Shown here: positions 46,355-56,916 of the stretch, one piece after another
Numbering within the stretch: the first letter of the stretch is position 1
Layout of the letters: the number at the start of each line of letters is the position of its first letter
Source of the DNA: Paenibacillus castaneae
Lineage (GTDB): Bacteria > Bacillota > Bacilli > Paenibacillales > Paenibacillaceae
Assembly (NCBI RefSeq): GCF_002884445.1
Contig: NZ_KZ614144.1
Coordinates: 96,272 to 160,271, forward strand
Reading direction: 5' to 3'
Length of the DNA: 64,000 nucleotides
Translations under genes and position numbers: made by a program
The notes under the pieces: model-generated
Seen by the model: the letters and a program-made list of their open reading frames with translations, nothing else
What the model was told of the DNA's origin: nothing
The model's database searches: none

Positions 46355-46606
46355 CTAATCTTTTACTACGGGCATCCTGCCTCTGTATCCACAAACAGGA
46401 CAAGTAACTATACGTTCGTTTAATAATCCTGTCTTTAGTGCAAATGCGAAATTAAGTTTAGATAGCTTAAAACTACAACTACATACCGGACAAACAAAAT
46501 GTGTAGTTTTTGTACGGATATCAATGTACTTGTATACAAATAGAAAGGCCAGACCCATTGGGAGAATGATTTGAATTAGCATGGCGATTGGACTTGCTGG
46601 ATTCAT
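46355..46606 (-). CDS. Small membrane protein with a zinc-ribbon-like domain
   Basis: An 83-residue protein. One membrane helix at about residues 5-28 is followed by FVCPVCSCSF and a second Cys pair VTCPVCGYRGRMP, spaced like a zinc ribbon. AGAGGG is 9 nt before ATG 46606; an upstream ATG at 46633 has no site. It could be a membrane-tethered zinc-binding regulator or scaffold; function unknown. Confidence 0.65.
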   Translation of the reverse strand: MNPASPIAMLIQIILPMGLAFLFVYKYIDIRTKTTHFVCPVCSCSFKLSKLNFAFALKTGLLNERIVTCPVCGYRGRMPVVKD

Positions 46607-46765
46607 TTGTGATTTCCCTCTTTCTATATGCAAAATGCTTTATCCTGGGAACTTCGTAATAATGCTATCCGTCAACTGTATCTATTTTCAGTAAGGAAAA
46701 TAGTTAATTTTTTTATGGGTAAACTATTTGCCGTTTGGGTAATCAATATGTAAGCCGATAAGGAT

Positions 46766-46794
46766 TTGACAGCGCATCTAGAACATTTCATAAT
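46766..46794 (+). promoter_or_regulatory. Sigma-A promoter candidate in front of speE
   Basis: TTGACA (46766-46771), 17 bp, then CATAAT (46789-46794): perfect -35, one mismatch at -10, ideal spacing. Transcription would begin near 46801 and reach speE with a leader of about 280 nt. Confidence 0.65.
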
Positions 46795-46815
46795 TCATCA
46801 CCTGATAAGTGGTTT

Positions 46816-46845
46816 TTCATATGTAATAATTTTATTACACATGAA
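46816..46845. promoter_or_regulatory. 30-bp palindromic operator candidate downstream of the speE promoter
   Basis: TTCATATGTAATAA and TTATTACACATGAA flank a TT centre, matching at 13 of 14 positions. It lies at about +15 to +45 from the promoter at 46766, a typical repressor-operator position. The binding protein is unknown. Confidence 0.55.
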
Positions 46846-47016
46846 ATAAGAATATAACACATAAATGAATATCTTGTTCGACTAAACGACAGCTCATATA
46901 ATAACTAATTGCTCAAATATTTGCTCACACATACTGTACAGAATAATGGGGTATACAATAGAATCTTTATATTAGATTATTCTAAAAACCTTAATATTAC
47001 GCACGGAATAGAATAC

Positions 47017-47045
47017 TTGTAGTCATTGGATAATTTGAATATAAT
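47017..47045 (+). promoter_or_regulatory. Second promoter candidate for speEB
   Basis: TTGTAG, 17 bp, TATAAT, ending 39 bp before speE. The -10 is perfect but the -35 is weak (three of six). Confidence 0.45.
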
Positions 47046-47083
47046 ACAGGTTGAACCAATGAAGGAAAGAAGGGATTTACGAC

Positions 47084-47911
47084 ATGGAATTGTGGTATAC
47101 AGAAAAACAAACAGACAGCTTCGGCATTACGGCGAAGATTACTAAAACTTATGTAAATGAACAAACGGATTTTCAACAGCTTGATATGATTGAAACGGAA
47201 GAGTTCGGAACAATGCTCGTACTTGACGGCATGGTAATGACTACGGTTAAGGATGAGTTCGTATACCATGAGATGGTTGCGCATCCAGTCCTTTTCACGC
47301 ATCCGAATCCAGAGAACGTATTGGTAGTTGGCGGCGGCGACGGCGGCGTTATTCGCGAAGTGATGAAGCATCCAAAGGTGAAAAAGGCTGTTCTTGTCGA
47401 TATTGACGGGAAAGTTATTGAATACTCCAAAAAATACTTGCCAACCATCGCTGGCGAGCTCGACAACCCGCGGGTTGAAGTGCTTGTAAACGACGGCTTT
47501 ATGCATATTCATGATCATAAAAACAGCTATGACGTTATTATGGTTGACTCTACAGAACCAGTTGGTCCTGCTGCCAACCTATTCACTAAAGGCTTCTATC
47601 AAGGGATTTACGAATCATTGAAGGAAGACGGAATTTTTGTTGCACAAACGGACAATCCATGGTTTAAGGCTGATCTGATTCAAAGCGTAAACAAAGACGT
47701 GAAGGAAGTATTCCCAATCGTTCGTGTATACGGTGCGAACATCCCAACATATCCAAGCGGTCTATGGACGTTCACTATGGGCAGCAAAAAGCATGATCCA
47801 CTTGCGGTTGACGAAACAGCAATCCCAGAAATCGACACCAAATATTACACACCGCGTCTTCATAAAGCAGCATTTGTGCTGCCGAAATTCGTTGAAGACC
47901 TTGTGAAGTAA
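47084..47911 (+). CDS. speE: Spermidine synthase SpeE
   Basis: A 275-residue aminopropyltransferase that makes spermidine from putrescine and decarboxylated SAM. The SAM-binding motif is [14 protein letters not shown], followed by [16 protein letters not shown] and [19 protein letters not shown] (catalytic Asp). AAGAAGGGA precedes ATG 47084. It starts an operon with speB, which provides putrescine from agmatine. Confidence 0.96.
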   Translation: MELWYTEKQTDSFGITAKITKTYVNEQTDFQQLDMIETEEFGTMLVLDGMVMTTVKDEFVYHEMVAHPVLFTHPNPENVLVVGGGDGGVIREVMKHPKVKKAVLVDIDGKVIEYSKKYLPTIAGELDNPRVEVLVNDGFMHIHDHKNSYDVIMVDSTEPVGPAANLFTKGFYQGIYESLKEDGIFVAQTDNPWFKADLIQSVNKDVKEVFPIVRVYGANIPTYPSGLWTFTMGSKKHDPLAVDETAIPEIDTKYYTPRLHKAAFVLPKFVEDLVK

Positions 47912-47947
47912 TATACGTTACGCTACAGGAAAGAGAGGACAAGCCTC

Positions 47948-48817
47948 ATGAAATTGGATCAAAAATATTCCGGCAATGTCTTCATTCTGAGTTCTGAGAA
48001 CTATGAAGCTTCCAAGGCAGTTATCTACGGCATGCCAATGGATTTCACTGTTAGCTTCCGTCCAGGCTCACGCTTTGGCCCTCCACGCATACGCGAGGTG
48101 TCAATCGGGCTCGAAGAATACAGCCCCTATTTAGACCGCAGCCTAGAAGATATCGAATATTTCGATGCTGGCGATCTGCTACTGCCGTTCGGCAATGCAG
48201 CACGCAGCCTGGAAATTATCGGTGAATTTGTTCGCGGCGTTCTAGATGATGGGAAAATACCTGTAGGTCTAGGCGGCGAGCATCTCGTTTCTTGGCCGAT
48301 ATTCCAAGAGGTGTACAAGAAATATCCTGATCTTGCGATCATTCACTTCGACGCTCACGCTGATTTGCGCGAATCGTATGAAGGCGAGCCGTTGTCCCAC
48401 TCTACGCCGCTGCGCAAAGCAGCTGGTCTAATGGGCGGACAAAATATTTACCAATTCGGTATTCGTTCAGGCTCCCGCGAGGAATGGCAGTATGCACGCG
48501 AGAACATTAATTTCCATCCATTTGAAGTACTTGAGCCGCTTAAGAAGGTGCTTCCTGAGCTGGAAGGCCGTCCAGTTTATTTGACAATCGACATTGACGT
48601 GCTTGATCCATCCGCAGCGCCAGGTACAGGCACAGCGGAAGCAGGCGGCATTACATCGAAGGAGCTTATCGAATCCGTTCATGCGATTGCGCGTTCCGGC
48701 GTTAATATTGTAGGCTTTGACCTTGTCGAGGTTGCGCCTGCTTATGATCCAACGGAGCAAACACAGATCGTAGCGGCGAAAGTAATTCGCGAAATGCTGC
48801 TTGGTTTCTTGAAATAA
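47948..48817 (+). CDS. speB: Agmatinase SpeB
   Basis: A 289-residue ureohydrolase that converts agmatine to putrescine and urea. Mn ligands are intact: GGEHLVSW, FDAHADLRESY and YLTIDIDVLDPSAAPGTGT. GAAAGAGAGG precedes ATG 47948. It follows speE by 36 nt and ends just before a terminator. Confidence 0.96.
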   Translation: MKLDQKYSGNVFILSSENYEASKAVIYGMPMDFTVSFRPGSRFGPPRIREVSIGLEEYSPYLDRSLEDIEYFDAGDLLLPFGNAARSLEIIGEFVRGVLDDGKIPVGLGGEHLVSWPIFQEVYKKYPDLAIIHFDAHADLRESYEGEPLSHSTPLRKAAGLMGGQNIYQFGIRSGSREEWQYARENINFHPFEVLEPLKKVLPELEGRPVYLTIDIDVLDPSAAPGTGTAEAGGITSKELIESVHAIARSGVNIVGFDLVEVAPAYDPTEQTQIVAAKVIREMLLGFLK

Positions 48818-48842
48818 AGGGTAGAATACAATTCAATCACAA

Positions 48843-48873
48843 TAACCGCCGGGGTATGCCTTGCGGTTTTTTT
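48843..48873 (+). terminator. Rho-independent terminator of the speEB operon
   Basis: AACCGC pairs with GCGGTT, with an inner GGG/CCT stem, then TTTTTTT. Confidence 0.8.
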
Positions 48874-48990
48874 GTATCCTATACAGGAAGCGTCCGCTCC
48901 TTCGGTTCAAGGATGCCTCCCTACAATAAAGGTTAGACTTAGCCTATGTATGTGATCCATTTTTGAATGAAGCTGATTGAGGAGGATGTT

Positions 48991-49503
48991 ATGATGCGTA
49001 TCTATTCTTTCCCGCCGGTCATTGATGAACAGGCTCGCGTATTGATCCTAGGGACAGCGCCAAGCGTGAAATCGCTTGAGCATGGACAATTTTATGGACA
49101 TCCGCAAAACTTCATGTGGCGTATCCTTTATCGTTTGTTCAGCGAGTCAGAAGTTGATCCCGTTTATGAGAATCGACTCTCATACTTGCATAAGCACCGT
49201 CTAGCTTTGTGGGATGTGATTGAATCTTGCGAGCGGGAAGGCAGTCTTGATGTGAATATACGGGATATCGTTCCTCAGAAGCTGCCGGACCTAATTGCCC
49301 AATACCCACAGCTGCGCTGCTTCGCCTTTAACGGCGCAAAGGCTTATGATACTTTTCAAAAGTTTTATCGCGGGCATGAATGCTTTCGAAATATTACGCT
49401 GCTTAAGCTTCCTTCATCAAGTCCAATTCCGACCCCGCGCATGCGAACGCTGGAGGATCGGGTAGAGGCATGGAGCGTTATTGTACCATTTACCGTAACT
49501 TAA
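48991..49503 (+). CDS. DNA-deoxyinosine (hypoxanthine-DNA) glycosylase, UDG superfamily
   Basis: About 170 residues. The UDG superfamily motif is ARVLILGTAPSVKSLEHGQFYGHPQNFMWRIL, with the Asn next to GHPQ, then LWDVIESCEREGSLD and LPSSSPIPTP. Members of this family remove hypoxanthine from DNA. GGAGG at 48981-48985 points to ATG 48991 or 48994; an upstream in-frame ATG at 48967 lacks a site. It is probably a single-gene unit. Confidence 0.88.
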   Translation: MMRIYSFPPVIDEQARVLILGTAPSVKSLEHGQFYGHPQNFMWRILYRLFSESEVDPVYENRLSYLHKHRLALWDVIESCEREGSLDVNIRDIVPQKLPDLIAQYPQLRCFAFNGAKAYDTFQKFYRGHECFRNITLLKLPSSSPIPTPRMRTLEDRVEAWSVIVPFTVT

Positions 49504-49582
49504 CCGCGCTCTAGCGTTGAAATTAACAGGCTTCCTGTATATAGTAGTTACATAAGATTACACTGATAACAGGAGCAAGGCT

Positions 49583-50047
49583 ATGACTGAAAGCAGGAAA
49601 GTAACCATTACTTTGGAGAGCGCGCTTGACGGAAACTCGCAAAGCCATTCTTACGAGGGCGAATGGTTCCGCAAGGAAAAGTCCGTATTTATACGTTATA
49701 GCGAGCCCGCAATAGAAGGCGATCCGAATGCGGGTGAGGTACGTACGCTTGTGCGTTATCGGCCGAATGAACTATCCATCGTCCGGCGGGGTGCCATTCA
49801 ATCGGAGCAGCTTTTCATGCTTGGCCATAGGCAGAAAGGCTTTTACCGCTCGCCAGTGACGTCGTTTTCTCTTGAGACGGATACGAAGCAGCTAGCGCTG
49901 CATGGTTCTCAGGCGACCGCCGGGGGCGCGGATCAGCTGCCGTTGCAGCTGCCTTTTTCGATAGAATGGCAGTACGAGATGTATGTCAGTGATCAAATGT
50001 CGGGCCTTTTCCATATTCGGCTCCATATACAGGAGGAAATGAATTAA
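49583..50047 (+). CDS. ywiB: YwiB/DUF1934 family protein
   Basis: A 154-residue soluble protein of the DUF1934 beta-barrel (calycin-like) family. [40 protein letters not shown] and [16 protein letters not shown] are typical. The stop and argS start share one base (TAATG), a neighbour relation conserved in Bacillus. No biochemical role known. Confidence 0.9.
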   Translation: MTESRKVTITLESALDGNSQSHSYEGEWFRKEKSVFIRYSEPAIEGDPNAGEVRTLVRYRPNELSIVRRGAIQSEQLFMLGHRQKGFYRSPVTSFSLETDTKQLALHGSQATAGGADQLPLQLPFSIEWQYEMYVSDQMSGLFHIRLHIQEEMN

Positions 50048-51726
50048 TGAACGCAAATGTACTTGAGAACATGTATGAGCAGGTCAAGGCAGCAATCACC
50101 GATGCAGCAGTAGCGGCTGGCCTTGCAGCACGTGAAGAGCTTCCCGCATTCGTGCTGGAAGTGCCGAAGGATAAATCGCATGGTGACTTAGCAACTAATG
50201 CAGCTATGCAGCTCACGAAGCTGGCGAAGAAAAACCCGCGCCAAATTGCTGAAGCGATTATCGCTCACCTTGATACCAAGCAGGCATCGATTCAATCGGC
50301 TGAGATCGCAGGCCCGGGCTTTATTAATTTCCGTATGGACAACAGCTACCTTTATCCGGTAGTAAGCGCAGCGCTTGAAGCTGGTGACAATTATGGACGG
50401 ATTGCGGAAGGCAGCGGCAAACGGGTTCAAGTAGAGTTTGTAAGCGCGAATCCCACAGGCAGCCTGCATCTTGGACATGCGCGCGGAGCGGCTGTAGGCG
50501 ATTCTTTGTGCAATGTGCTTGATTTCGCGGGATATGAAGTAACGCGTGAATACTACATTAATGACGCAGGCAAGCAGGTTGAGAATCTCGCTGTATCGAT
50601 TGAAGCACGCTATCGTCAAGCGCTTGGACAAGCAGCGGAAATGCCAGAGGACGGTTATTATGGTGAAGATATTATCGGTTTCGCGAAGCTGCTTGTGGAA
50701 CAAGAGGGAGATAAGCTCCTCGCGCTATCAGATAAGGAACGCTATACGTTTTTCCGTGAGTTTGGTTTAGAGCGAGAGCTTGAGAAAATTAAGCGCGACT
50801 TAGGCCGTTTCCGTGTTGGTTTTGACGTCTGGTACAGTGAAACCGCGCTTTATGAAAGCGGGCAAGTCGAGCAGGGCTTAGAAGCACTTAAAGCGACCGG
50901 TCATGTGTATGAAGAAGAAGGCGCAACTTGGCTGAATACCATGGAATTTGGCGACGACAAAAATCGCGTTCTTGTAAAAAATGACGGATCATATACGTAT
51001 TTGACACCGGATATCGCCTATCACCGTAATAAATACGGCCGCGGCTTCGACCAAATGATCAACATTTGGGGAGCTGATCACCATGGCTACATTCCGCGTG
51101 TTAAAGCGGCGATGGAGGCGCTTGGCAATGATCCTAAGAAACTAACCGTGCTTATTGCTCAGATGGTTAGCTTGTTCCAGAATGGCGAAAAGATGAAAAT
51201 GTCGAAACGGACGGGCAAAGCGGTTACGATGCAGGATTTGATGGACGAGGTAGGCATAGATGCTATTCGTTACTTCTTCTCGATGCGGAGCATGGATTCG
51301 CATCTGGATTTCGATATGGACCTTGCGATTTCTACATCCAATGAAAATCCGGTCTTCTATGTACAGTATGCGCACGCGCGTATTTGCAGCATATTCAGAC
51401 AAGCGGAGGAGCAAGGGGTTGTTCTCAAGAAAACATCCGAGATCGATTTCACCAAGCTGACCGCTGATACGGAATTTGACCTGTTACGCAAAATTGGAGA
51501 GCTTCCTCAGGAGGTATCCGAGGCTGCCGCACAATATGCGCCGCACCGCCTCATTCGATATGTATATGATTTAGCATCCCAATTCCACAGCTATTACAGA
51601 GCTGAGCGTGTCATTACAGAGGATTCTGAGCAGACGCAAGCACGTCTTGCATTGCTGGGCGCCCTCCGTCTAACGATTGCGAATGTACTGCGCCTTGTCG
51701 GCGTATCGGCGCCGGATCGGATGTAG
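50047..51726 (+). CDS. argS: Arginyl-tRNA synthetase
   Basis: A 559-residue class I aminoacyl-tRNA synthetase. Signatures: [20 protein letters not shown] (HIGH-type HLGH) and [13 protein letters not shown] (KMSKS-type). The N-terminal additional domain typical of ArgS and a C-terminal anticodon-binding domain ([18 protein letters not shown]) are present. Translation is coupled to ywiB by the TAATG overlap. No T-box is visible upstream of the pair. Confidence 0.97.
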   Translation: MNANVLENMYEQVKAAITDAAVAAGLAAREELPAFVLEVPKDKSHGDLATNAAMQLTKLAKKNPRQIAEAIIAHLDTKQASIQSAEIAGPGFINFRMDNSYLYPVVSAALEAGDNYGRIAEGSGKRVQVEFVSANPTGSLHLGHARGAAVGDSLCNVLDFAGYEVTREYYINDAGKQVENLAVSIEARYRQALGQAAEMPEDGYYGEDIIGFAKLLVEQEGDKLLALSDKERYTFFREFGLERELEKIKRDLGRFRVGFDVWYSETALYESGQVEQGLEALKATGHVYEEEGATWLNTMEFGDDKNRVLVKNDGSYTYLTPDIAYHRNKYGRGFDQMINIWGADHHGYIPRVKAAMEALGNDPKKLTVLIAQMVSLFQNGEKMKMSKRTGKAVTMQDLMDEVGIDAIRYFFSMRSMDSHLDFDMDLAISTSNENPVFYVQYAHARICSIFRQAEEQGVVLKKTSEIDFTKLTADTEFDLLRKIGELPQEVSEAAAQYAPHRLIRYVYDLASQFHSYYRAERVITEDSEQTQARLALLGALRLTIANVLRLVGVSAPDRM

Positions 51727-51734
51727 TCTCAGGA

Positions 51735-51780
51735 AAACAAAAGCAAACAAGCCGAGGATTCATACTTTATCCGCGGCTTG
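51735..51780 (-). terminator. Terminator overlapping the 3' end of the S8 protease gene
   Basis: On the minus strand CAAGCCGCGGAT pairs with ATCCTCGGCTTG, then TTTGCTTTTG. The stem spans the last codons and the stop of the protease gene. It can also end argS transcripts only weakly. Confidence 0.6.
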
Positions 51781-52905
51781 CATCATACGCTGGATATCAA
51801 GCTCGCCGATGGTTCGGCGGGCTTTGCTGCCCCTTAGGGGTTGAATAGACTTTTTGATAATGGCTTTGATTTCGGTTGGCGTGAGCCCCGGTTTATAAGC
51901 AAGCAGAAGAGCAACAGCGCCGCTGACATGCGAGGTAGCCATTGAAGTGCCGCTCATTTCGTTATATTTACCGCGAAGCCATGCAGAAATGATTTTGTCC
52001 CCGGGCGCATATATATCAATATATGAACCGCGGTTACTGAATGGAGCCGGACGACGGAGCTTCGTCGTTGCCCCTACGGAAATCGTTTGAGGATATCGAG
52101 CAGGATAATCGACAGCACGCCGCTTTCCATCATTTCCAGATGAAGCCACGATAATGACACCAGCATTATGTGCGTTTATGACGGCGCCGAGCAGTGCTTT
52201 GCTTCGGTTCTTCATCCCAAAGCTCATGTTAATGATGTGAATTCGATTGCGAATGCACCATTCGATGCCAAGAATAATATCAGACACATAGGCACTCCCG
52301 TTGTGATCGAAAGCTTTGACGGGAGCGATTAATGAACGCGGAGCAACACCGATCATGCCTTGCAGCTGATTGGCAGCCGCAATTGTACCGGCGATATGGG
52401 TTCCGTGACCGTTATCATCGTGAGGGAGCATGCTTCGATTAAGCAAATTAATACCTCTGATCACCGACTGGCGAAGATCAGGATGGCTGAAATCAATTCC
52501 GGTATCAATAACACCGACCCTGACTCGGTGACCAGTTGTTGTGCTCCATGCTTGCGGCGCTTTAATTTGATTGACGCCCCAAGGAATCCCCGGAATCCCC
52601 TTCTCCCAAATAACAGACTTCTGTGGAGTTGCGTGTACGCTGATTTTGCTGTCCTGCTCAATCCATACACTGCCTCCGAAGCGCTCAAGCGTTTCCTGTT
52701 CCGGCAGAAGGCAGGATATGCCGTGAATAATAGGCATCTTTCTTATGCTTTGTTTAGGCAGTGATGATGAAGGGCGAACAGACAATTGCTTTAGGAAGTA
52801 TCGATAGTCGCTGACATGCTGAAAGCGAATGATTCGCTTTACTGCCGATGTGTCCGTACAAGCCATCGTATCCTCCACTAATCGGATTAAAGCGGCGGTG
52901 TCCAA
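51760..52905 (-). CDS. S8 family serine protease (subtilisin-like), no signal peptide
   Basis: About 381 residues. The catalytic triad is intact: Asp in VRVGVIDTGIDFSHPDL, His in HDDNGHGTHIAG, Ser in MSGTSMATSHVSGA. There is an N-terminal region of about 100 residues like a propeptide, but no recognisable signal peptide. GGAGGGG 9 nt upstream supports TTG 52905; TTG 52962 and ATG 52932 are longer, weaker alternatives. It may be cytoplasmic, or exported by an unrecognised route. Confidence 0.88.
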   Translation of the reverse strand: MDTAALIRLVEDTMACTDTSAVKRIIRFQHVSDYRYFLKQLSVRPSSSLPKQSIRKMPIIHGISCLLPEQETLERFGGSVWIEQDSKISVHATPQKSVIWEKGIPGIPWGVNQIKAPQAWSTTTGHRVRVGVIDTGIDFSHPDLRQSVIRGINLLNRSMLPHDDNGHGTHIAGTIAAANQLQGMIGVAPRSLIAPVKAFDHNGSAYVSDIILGIEWCIRNRIHIINMSFGMKNRSKALLGAVINAHNAGVIIVASSGNDGKRRAVDYPARYPQTISVGATTKLRRPAPFSNRGSYIDIYAPGDKIISAWLRGKYNEMSGTSMATSHVSGAVALLLAYKPGLTPTEIKAIIKKSIQPLRGSKARRTIGELDIQRMMQAADKV

Positions 52906-53035
52906 ATTTGGATTCCCCTCCTGACGGACCATGCTGAAGTATTGTATGAAGGGGGAACTCAAGCCGTATGAGCAACTTGCCTTTTTTCGTATAAATAGGC
53001 GCTGAACCGTGTCAAAAATCTAGGAAGGACATAGG

Positions 53036-53083
53036 ATGAACAAAGAGTTCTCAGGGGCTCTTACGTCCATCATACGTAAGTGA
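53036..53083 (+). CDS. Possible 15-residue leader peptide
   Basis: An ATG with GGAAGGA upstream opens a 15-codon frame (MNKEFSGALTSIIRK). Its 3' end overlaps a CTTACGT/ACGTAAG hairpin and a strong terminator follows at 53111. The combination could be a short regulatory peptide or a small transcript, but the evidence is slight. Confidence 0.25.
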   Translation: MNKEFSGALTSIIRK

Positions 53084-53110
53084 GTATGAGGCCGGATGGA
53101 TACAGTCAGA

Positions 53111-53136
53111 GCGAAGGGATATTCCCTTCGTTTTTT
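53111..53136 (+). terminator. Strong terminator upstream of rpoE
   Basis: GCGAAGGGA pairs with TCCCTTCG(T) around TAT, with TTTTTT after. No obvious gene except the short peptide precedes it on this strand, so it ends an unannotated transcript. Confidence 0.75.
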
Positions 53137-53364
53137 GCATTTATGTCCAAGCTATATTGGCAACCGCATAGGCGGCTTGCTTTTTTGCAAGAAATAGGTT
53201 TTACTATACTTTGACTAGCGTAATCAACGGATGCCAGCCACTGGCGGCAATCGTATGCTGCGCGATGAGATGTAAGCGGAGTACGAGGGAAAAACGTATA
53301 TAATCTTAAATTTCAAAAGAACGATTACGTACTTAATTTGATTGGCAAGAGAGGATGTGTCCAT

Positions 53365-53940
53365 ATGAGCAGCAGCAATTTCACCTTGAAGCTGGATCCT
53401 GAACGTATTAAGGAAATGCCTATGGTCGATTTGGCCTTTGAAGTGCTGAAAGCGGCTAATACACCTTATTATTATCGCGATCTAATGATGGAGATCGCTA
53501 AAATACGCGGTCTTTCCGCGGATGGAATCAACCAGTTTATCGCTCAAGTTTATACAGAAATCAACATTGACGGCCGCTTTGCTTGCGTAGGCAGCAATAT
53601 GTGGGGACTGAAGCGCTGGTATCCGGTTGAGCGTTCAGAAGATCCTGTTGGCAATGCGAAGCGTACTCGTATCATCAATGATGATGATGATCTTGAGGAT
53701 GACGATGCATTTGCGGACGAGGAAGAGGAAACGTACGCAGAGCAGGAAGAGGACTACGACGTATTCGATGAGGATCGCGAAGACTTCGAAGAAGCCGAAG
53801 AAGAAGCGGAAGTCGATGAGGATGCTGTCATCGAGGACGAAGAGATCGATGGAGAAGTTGATGCCGATCTGGAATCCGATGATGACGATTCTGAAGATGA
53901 TGATGAATTTGATGATGAAGATGAGGACGACGATAAGTAG
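53365..53940 (+). CDS. rpoE: DNA-directed RNA polymerase delta subunit
   Basis: A 191-residue protein. Residues about 10-90 are the folded HARE-HTH domain (MPMVDLAFEVLKAANTPYYYRDLMMEIAKIRGLS, NIDGRFACVGSNMWGLKRWYP). The rest is a disordered, very acidic Asp/Glu tail typical of delta. It increases RNA polymerase recycling in Gram-positives. ATG 53365 has AGAGAGGA upstream; a longer start at 53338 is unlikely. It is followed by pyrG, as in Bacillus. Confidence 0.95.
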   Translation: MSSSNFTLKLDPERIKEMPMVDLAFEVLKAANTPYYYRDLMMEIAKIRGLSADGINQFIAQVYTEINIDGRFACVGSNMWGLKRWYPVERSEDPVGNAKRTRIINDDDDLEDDDAFADEEEETYAEQEEDYDVFDEDREDFEEAEEEAEVDEDAVIEDEEIDGEVDADLESDDDDSEDDDEFDDEDEDDDK

Positions 53941-54010
53941 TAATAACCTAAGCTTCCATTAAGTGGTCACAACCCTTCATGCAGCTTATGGATTATCCTA
54001 TCGTTTTCGC

Positions 54011-54051
54011 TTGACAGGGCCTACAAGCGCAGAGTAAACTATCTCATGGGC
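54011..54051 (+). promoter_or_regulatory. pyrG promoter with GGGC initiation site
   Basis: TTGACA (54011-54016), 18 bp, TAAACT (54035-54040), then GGGCTT from 54048 as the predicted start. In B. subtilis the pyrG transcript also starts GGGCT and low CTP causes repeated G addition there. Combined with the terminator at 54198 this is an attenuation leader. Confidence 0.65.
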
Positions 54052-54197
54052 TTAAGATTCGGTTAACAAATAACGCATACAAGCGTAAACGGTTGTTGCA
54101 GAGTTTTAGCGGCAAAGGATCGTTTCGTGTTGAAATATAAGCAAAGTATAAACTTCAAACCCTTATGCTGTCTTATATTTTGTATATGCCAAAAAAT

Positions 54198-54234
54198 AAA
54201 AAAGTGCCCCGTTGCTACGGGTGTCACTTTTTTT
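54198..54234 (+). terminator. pyrG leader attenuator
   Basis: AAAAGTGCCCCGT pairs with ACGGGTGTCACTTTT around TGCT, with TTTTTTT following. The left arm has CCCC, which a poly-G tail at the 5' end could pair with to stop termination. It lies about 150-190 nt after the predicted start. Confidence 0.75.
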
Positions 54235-54319
54235 GTTTGTGCGGGATTGGTCTGTAGGACACATCCCCATAATCTGGATGGATAAGCAGAGTGTATCTGC
54301 ATCCATGTTTATCGAGTAA

Positions 54320-55972
<1,653 letters not shown>

Positions 55973-56031
55973 GAGTTGTTTTAATTGATGACACATTCTT
56001 TGACAACATCTGATAAGTTTTTTTTGGACGA

Positions 56032-56059
56032 GAAGGATTATATACCCACCTAAGCGAAT
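56032..56059 (+). promoter_or_regulatory. Sigma-H promoter for spo0F
   Basis: GAAGGATTA, 12 bp, AGCGAAT matches the sigma-H consensus (RNAGGAWWW, 11-12 bp, RNNGAAT) at every defined position. It lies about 60 bp before spo0F, which is known to be sigma-H dependent in B. subtilis. Confidence 0.8.
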
Positions 56060-56120
56060 ATATTAACGATTATGGAAGAGTTGGCCAATTTTGTTGGTTA
56101 AACTCAGTCGCGGGAGGTAT

Positions 56121-56525
56121 ATGAAGTTGGAGAAGAAAAAGGTATTGATCGTGGATGATCAGAACGGTATCCGCGTGCTGTTGATGGAAGTATTTAGCAG
56201 TGAGGGTTATAACACGTTTCAAGCTTCTAATGGCAAACTGGCTTTGGAAATTGTCAAGAAGGACGCTCCTGATCTGGTGCTGCTGGATATGAAAATACCT
56301 GGCATGGACGGTTTGGAAATTTTGAAGCATGTGAAAGCCATTGACCGAAACATTAAAGTCATCATGATGACAGCATATGGTGAATTAGATATGATAAAAG
56401 AAGCAACCGACCTTGGCGCATTAATGCATTTTACGAAGCCGTTCGATATTGATGAGATGCGAATAGCAGTAAATATGCAGCTCCACGGCGGCAATTCAAC
56501 AAGTCGTTTTGCAATAGGTTCTTAA
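56121..56525 (+). CDS. spo0F: Sporulation phosphorelay response regulator Spo0F
   Basis: A single-receiver response regulator of about 134 residues that relays phosphate from Kin kinases to Spo0B. Acidic pocket at VLIVDDQNG, phosphorylated Asp in [13 protein letters not shown], Thr in [11 protein letters not shown], and Lys in [11 protein letters not shown]. It has an unusual 15-residue C-terminal extension relative to B. subtilis. ATG 56121 follows GGGAGG at a short distance; TTG 56127 would be at ideal spacing, giving a protein two residues shorter. Confidence 0.95.
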   Translation: MKLEKKKVLIVDDQNGIRVLLMEVFSSEGYNTFQASNGKLALEIVKKDAPDLVLLDMKIPGMDGLEILKHVKAIDRNIKVIMMTAYGELDMIKEATDLGALMHFTKPFDIDEMRIAVNMQLHGGNSTSRFAIGS

Positions 56526-56536
56526 CTCGGGTTAGA

Positions 56537-56577
56537 AACGGCATCGTCGCTTTAATAAAGACGGTGTCGTTTTTGTT
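56537..56577 (+). terminator. Rho-independent terminator after spo0F
   Basis: AAACGGCATCGTC pairs with GACGGTGTCGTTT with minor wobble, then TTTTT. Confidence 0.85.
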
Positions 56578-56599
56578 TGAAATCGTGTAGTCAAAACAA

Positions 56600-56632
56600 G
56601 CTTTACTATTTCAAGGCATGATATGTTATAAT
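56600..56632 (+). promoter_or_regulatory. Extended -10 promoter of the murA leader transcript
   Basis: TGTTATAAT (56624-56632) is an extended -10 element. The -35 is indistinct (TTTACT at longer spacing). It lies about 285 bp before murA, with a terminator between. Confidence 0.6.
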
Positions 56633-56689
56633 GACTCAGAATGACTTGTCGGACGTGCTTAAGACTAGCATCTTGAAATATAGGATAGC

Positions 56690-56824
56690 TTGAGTGCTGA
56701 TAAAGCCGATGCTGTAATGTGTAAACAAGAAGATTCATTTGTCGATAAAAGCTTTAAATCCAAGAGAAAATCCGCTTGTTCGGAAGTAACAACCAAGCGT
56801 AACAACAGGAGCAAGGGATCATAA
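56690..56824 (+). CDS. Possible 44-residue Lys/Ser-rich leader ORF
   Basis: TTG 56690 opens a frame ending at TAA 56824, which overlaps the first base of the following terminator stem. It encodes a basic peptide (Lys, Arg and Ser-rich). A weak AGGAT site lies close upstream; ATG 56717 inside is an alternative start. Coding status is uncertain. Confidence 0.25.
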   Translation: MSADKADAVMCKQEDSFVDKSFKSKRKSACSEVTTKRNNRSKGS

Positions 56825-56877
56825 ACCGCCTCGTAAGGGCAAGTGGGTATAAGAATCACTTGCTTTGGCGGTTTTTC
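56823..56877 (+). terminator. Leader terminator upstream of murA
   Basis: AACCGCC pairs with GGCGGTT, and an inner GCAAGTG/CACTTGC stem extends it; TTTTT follows. It ends 40 bp before murA. Confidence 0.85.
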
Positions 56878-56916
56878 CTTTATTCTCTTCCAATCTACGG
56901 GAGGAAATATAATTAG

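Noticed and set aside
48967..48990. Longer start for the DNA glycosylase at 48967
   Set aside because: The ribosome site GGAGG at 48981-48985 lies inside this extension, so starting at 48991 or 48994 is better.
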